Below, piece after piece: positions 61,249 through 64,000 of a stretch of DNA of 64,000 bases. A program made the translations under genes and the position numbers. The stretch covers positions 186,001 to 250,000 of the forward strand of contig JASTVH010000002.1 in NCBI GenBank assembly GCA_042862465.1, in the 5' to 3' direction. Position 1 is the stretch's first letter. Each line of letters opens with the position of its first letter. Source of the DNA: JASTVH01 sp042862465. Lineage in GTDB: Bacteria; Pseudomonadota; Gammaproteobacteria; Pseudomonadales; Oleiphilaceae. A model generated the notes under the pieces. The model searched no databases and was not told where the DNA came from. It saw only the letters and a list, made by a program, of their open reading frames with translations.

Positions 61249-61809
61249 TCAGTCAGCGGGTCGCCGCCCGACCCGCTGCACCAGGGCCTTGACCGCCCGA
61301 TCGAACAGCCCCATATCCCGCGCGGCCTCGGCTGCGGACATCTGGTGGCCCTCGGCGGTGACCACCTCACCGCTGCTGGCTTCGATCGCCAGGGGAATCA
61401 TCAGGTTGTCGGGCAGGTCAAAATGTTCGATGCGCATATCGTCCGCATCCCAGTGCCGACGAGGCCCCGCCACCCGGGCGGCATAGGGTCGGGCGTCACC
61501 ACTGTAGCCAATGATCGGTACGCCACGGGCAAACAGGTAACCCACCTCCAACACCGTGCCGGCATCCGCACTGGGCCCCCGAAAAGGCGTGAGATGGACC
61601 AGCGCGGCCTGGCACCGGTCCATCAGCTCCCGGTTGGCGTTGAAAATGCGACGCCCCATCTCCCGTGGCGTCAGCCCCTCCAGATCCAGCTCGGCATCCA
61701 GCGGAAAACGGCCCTGCAGGCCATCCGCCTGTAAACGCTCGCACTTACGCTGGCCGATGGCCCGAGCATCGGCCAGAAACACGTCGGGACCGGCAAGATA
61801 GACCTGCAT
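61249..61809 (-). CDS. Nucleoside 2-deoxyribosyltransferase-like protein
   Basis: A 186-residue protein beginning QVYLAGPDVF, with LVHLTPFRGPSADAGTVLEVGY (Asp and catalytic Glu of the family) and an ending RVGRRPAD. These motifs match the nucleoside 2-deoxyribosyltransferase / YtoQ-like fold that exchanges or hydrolyses N-glycosidic bonds in nucleotides. AGGAACGAACC precedes ATG. A seven-base inverted repeat lies 75 bp upstream. Confidence 0.88.
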   Translation of the reverse strand: MQVYLAGPDVFLADARAIGQRKCERLQADGLQGRFPLDAELDLEGLTPREMGRRIFNANRELMDRCQAALVHLTPFRGPSADAGTVLEVGYLFARGVPIIGYSGDARPYAARVAGPRRHWDADDMRIEHFDLPDNLMIPLAIEASSGEVVTAEGHQMSAAEAARDMGLFDRAVKALVQRVGRRPAD

Positions 61810-61883
61810 GGTTCGTTCCTTTGCAATGGGGGGTGTTGCGATAGCGTACTACGGGAGCTTCCGCCGAGGCGAACAGACGCAGG

Positions 61884-61904
61884 AGCGTCACTTTTTTTGA
61901 CGCT
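61884..61904. promoter_or_regulatory. Inverted repeat AGCGTCA-N7-TGACGCT
   Basis: 7-bp arms (61884-61890 and 61898-61904) around a T-rich loop, upstream of the minus-strand deoxyribosyltransferase-like gene. It may be an operator or a hairpin; no regulator can be named. Confidence 0.35.
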
Positions 61905-62013
61905 GGCTTCAGCCCGCCACCTGACCCCTGATGACAACTCACTGGAAAGCCGATGTTTTTGTGTTTCCGGAATGCCATTTGCGATTTGAACAGGACAGGG
62001 TGATTTGCAAAAC

Positions 62014-62056
62014 GTTGTGTACGGACAGACACAACAGCACAAACGCCTCGTATAGT
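62014..62056 (+). promoter_or_regulatory. Possible promoter with inverted repeat for the 44-residue ORF
   Basis: GTTGTGT (62014-62020) and ACACAAC (62029-62035) form an inverted repeat with an 8-base spacer. TATAGT (62051-62056) is a plausible -10, and the repeat would overlap its -35 region. That layout fits a repressor site. Confidence 0.4.
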
Positions 62057-62129
62057 CGCAGGTAAGACGCATGACCGGCCGCAGGCGCGCCGGGCTGTTG
62101 ACGCCTGAACAGATTTTGGAGGAGGAAAC

Positions 62130-62264
62130 ATGGAACCGGTTCAATCCCTTGCCAAGATAATCCTGGTCTTTGGTCTCTTTCTGGGCGCATCCGCCTGGAT
62201 CGGTCAGACCGGCGCCCCGGAAACATCCCTGCAGGTTACCACCCTGGACATGCCCAGCTGGTGA
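62130..62264 (+). CDS. 44-residue membrane or secreted mini-protein
   Basis: ATG 62130 is preceded by a near-perfect Shine-Dalgarno sequence GGAGGAGG. The protein starts MEPVQSLAKIILVFGLFLGA, with one hydrophobic helix (IILVFGLFLGASAWI), then a short polar tail ending TLDMPSW. No family is known to me. The strong ribosome-binding site and candidate promoter make it more likely real than most frames of this size. It ends 40 bp before a convergent esterase gene. Confidence 0.55.
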   Translation: MEPVQSLAKIILVFGLFLGASAWIGQTGAPETSLQVTTLDMPSW

Positions 62265-62303
62265 TCAGCCCCGCGATCACGGTGACCGCCGGAAACAGCC
62301 GCT

Positions 62304-63266
62304 TCAACTGGTGGTTCCCTGTTTCACCGTGCGCCAGGTCCAGGATTCCGGTCTGGCGTATAAAGCTTCCGGCGCGTTCGTAACGGGCACCTGAGCCTGC
62401 ACGAAACGTCCCAGCCGGCGCAACGCCAGCCTGGCCTCCGGCAACACCGAAGAGGCAAAGTGCCAGACGTGGAACATGTCCGGCCAGACCTCCAGATCAA
62501 TCTTTCCGCCCGCCTTGTGGACCTTGCTTGCGAACGCACGGCATTCCGGCAACAGGATCTCGTCGCTACCCACCTGAATCAGCATGGGCGGCAACCGCTC
62601 CAGGGTGCCGTGCAGGGGTGAGATGGTGGGCGAGGACGGGTCCGCGGAACCGGCGTACTGGCGGGCAAACAAGCGGATGCGTTCAGCGGTGATCAGGGGG
62701 TCGCGATGGGCCTGGTTCCAGGTCGACGACAGGGAACAGGTGACATCGAGCCAGGGGGAGAGCCCCAGCACCGCCGCCGGCGTCGGCAGACCGTCGTCCC
62801 GCAGCCGCAGGGCCAGCGCCATGGCGAGACCGCCACCGGCCGAATCGCCCGCCAGGACAATGCGATCCGGCGGCACCCGGTGATCCAGCAGGTAACGGTA
62901 GGTCAGTTCGGCATCGTCCAGGGCCGCCGGATAGGGCCATTCCGGGGCCAGACGATAGTCGGGCATGAGCACCTGGGCCCGGGCGTAACGGGCCAGACTG
63001 CCTGCCAGCGCCAGATGGGTGCGGGGGGAGCCCAGCACATAACCGCCGCCATGCAGATAGATGATGACCCGCGAGTCGCAGGCCTGCTCATCCGCCAGCC
63101 AGTAGGCCTGGATATCCCCCAGTTGCAGGCTGTCCACCTGACAACCCGGCGGCAGCCGGACCACAGCGGGCGACAACGAGGTAAAAAAGCGATAAGCCCC
63201 CACACGGTTGGGGACCAGTCGTATCCCCCAACGGATAAGATGCTTGAGAGTTTGAACACGCGTCAT
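62304..63266 (-). CDS. Alpha/beta hydrolase of the hormone-sensitive-lipase family
   Basis: A 320-residue esterase. HSL-family oxyanion motif YLHGGGYVLGS near residue 71, LMPDYRLAPEWPYPAALDDA, nucleophile elbow AGDSAGGGLAMAL near 140, acid in VGSDEILL, His in FHVWHFAS. I start at ATG 63266 (GGGAG upstream); the open frame extends to 63362 but adds a basic, non-family tail. No signal peptide; likely cytosolic. Confidence 0.92.
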   Translation of the reverse strand: MTRVQTLKHLIRWGIRLVPNRVGAYRFFTSLSPAVVRLPPGCQVDSLQLGDIQAYWLADEQACDSRVIIYLHGGGYVLGSPRTHLALAGSLARYARAQVLMPDYRLAPEWPYPAALDDAELTYRYLLDHRVPPDRIVLAGDSAGGGLAMALALRLRDDGLPTPAAVLGLSPWLDVTCSLSSTWNQAHRDPLITAERIRLFARQYAGSADPSSPTISPLHGTLERLPPMLIQVGSDEILLPECRAFASKVHKAGGKIDLEVWPDMFHVWHFASSVLPEARLALRRLGRFVQAQVPVTNAPEALYARPESWTWRTVKQGTTS

Positions 63267-63580
63267 CCACGCACTCCCTTCCAAAACCAGGGACTGCCGC
63301 TTCCGTATAGGCCGTTGGTGCGAGCATTCGGCCAGTGACCCGGTCACTGACCACTTGCGCAATCCATTGCTGCAGGTTTTTCTCTATGTTTAGGTGAAAT
63401 TCTAATCTTTCGCAACTGTACAATGATTAACCGCTATTTACAGGGATGTAACAAAAAGGGGAAGCTCTTCTGAAATCACGGCAACGGGGCTGTGTTATCT
63501 TTATGTTGAGATGAATAAAAAAGAAGCAATGGTCTGCATAGCCACCATGCTGTTTGCAGTAGTAACGCGGCGGATCCAGG
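63267..63580 (+). promoter_or_regulatory. 314-bp divergent regulatory region
   Basis: AT-rich DNA between the divergent esterase and DUF3391/HD-GYP genes. Candidate elements on the plus strand include TTATCT near 63498 and AATAAAAAAGAAG near 63514; CCAGG just before ATG 63581 is a weak ribosome-binding site. No gene is seen here. Confidence 0.3.
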
Positions 63581-64000
63581 ATGGCCTTGAAACGAACCAA
63601 GCGTGATAAACCCAAGACGCCCCGCCCCCTGGTCGTGGGCAAGACGTTACGTCAGGTGCAGATCTCCGTGGACGCCCTGCGCGAAGGCATGCACGTGGTG
63701 CAGCTCGATCGCCCGTGGACCGAAGTGCCCGTCCTGTTTCAGCAGTTCACCATCGATAGCGATGCCCAATTGCATACGCTGCGCCATTACTGTCACTGGG
63801 TCTGGGTGGACGTGGACAGCTCCCACTGCGACGCCGACTGGGGCCGCCTCCAACTGGAACTGCACAAGCCCATCAAGCCACTGCCCGAGGAACGCCCGCT
63901 GGTGGAAGAGCTGCCCCGGGCGAGAGCGGCCCACACCAAGGCCCAGGGTTACATCGATCAGCTGGTGGACCAGATCCGCAGCGAGCAGTCCCCCAATGTC
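63581..64000 (+). CDS. N-terminus of a DUF3391 / HD-GYP-type protein, partial
   Basis: 140 codons are visible; the gene continues past the right edge. It begins MALKRTKRDKPKTPRP, then QVQISVDALREGMHVVQLDR with PWTEVPVLFQQFTI and HYCHWVWVDVD, the pattern of the DUF3391 domain that normally precedes an HD-GYP cyclic-di-GMP phosphodiesterase. The catalytic part is outside the window, so the enzyme activity is inferred. Confidence 0.75.
   Translation, partial: MALKRTKRDKPKTPRPLVVGKTLRQVQISVDALREGMHVVQLDRPWTEVPVLFQQFTIDSDAQLHTLRHYCHWVWVDVDSSHCDADWGRLQLELHKPIKPLPEERPLVEELPRARAAHTKAQGYIDQLVDQIRSEQSPNV

Overview
The window is a 64 kb chromosomal piece of a GC-rich gammaproteobacterium. Two blocks of gene order point to the Pseudomonas / Marinobacter / Alcanivorax part of the class: the minus-strand run gshB-tonB-yqgE-ruvX-pyrR-pyrB-pyrC', which leads divergently into plus-strand pilGHIJK-chpABC, and the yrfG-hslR-hslO-pckA block. 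I cannot name a genus. I saw no rRNA, tRNA, CRISPR array, insertion sequence or prophage, and almost all of the window is protein coding.

Layout. 1-5.7 kb: the start of a hydantoinase-type gene, mutM, a small secreted protein, a HAD nucleotidase, the heat-shock genes hslR and hslO, and pckA with its terminator. 5.7-12 kb: a TRAP-type uptake locus (lipoprotein, solute-binding protein, fused permease), an HU gene, and a second paralogous solute-binding protein. 12-19 kb: a membrane mini-protein, marC, then the pyr/ruvX/yqgE/tonB/gshB run, in which the dihydroorotase has lost its zinc ligands. 19.5-33.8 kb: the complete Pil-Chp chemosensory operon for type IV pili; its kinase ChpA has about 2756 residues and eleven Hpt-like modules. 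33.9-36.9 kb: zinc homeostasis (zur, znuC, znuB without znuA) and a TonB. 37.1-40.1 kb: a membrane PAS sensor with no output domain, cbpA-cbpM, and a tandem CDGSH protein. 40.2-44.7 kb: an arsenic operon (fused ArsC-ArsR, ArsI-type lyase, Acr3, GAPDH, ArsJ) that covers arsenate, arsenite and organoarsenicals.

44.8-64 kb: a patatin-like lipase and CorA; a translationally overlapped gtrA-gtrB-ArnT-like cassette that runs straight into a response regulator and histidine kinase; a fatty-acid hydroxylase, a TetR regulator, a diguanylate cyclase and an alpha/beta hydrolase; a small ORF downstream of Fur-like sites; folE-folM converging on folK; an overlapping pair made of an RNase Z-like hydrolase and a multi-domain membrane protein; a CoA-binding protein, a nucleoside deoxyribosyltransferase-like protein, a 44-residue mini-protein, an HSL-type esterase, and the start of an HD-GYP protein.

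The best candidates for something undescribed are: the glycosylation cassette plus two-component system, with three TGAC direct repeats spaced 11 bp apart in front of it; the overlapping hydrolase / beta-helix / channel-like pair at 58.3-60.7 kb; the two-receptor TRAP locus with an internal terminator; and a 29-bp dispersed repeat that supplies the same C-terminus (RTSDV) and stop codon to two unrelated genes. All functions are read from sequence and recalled family knowledge; no database search was possible.
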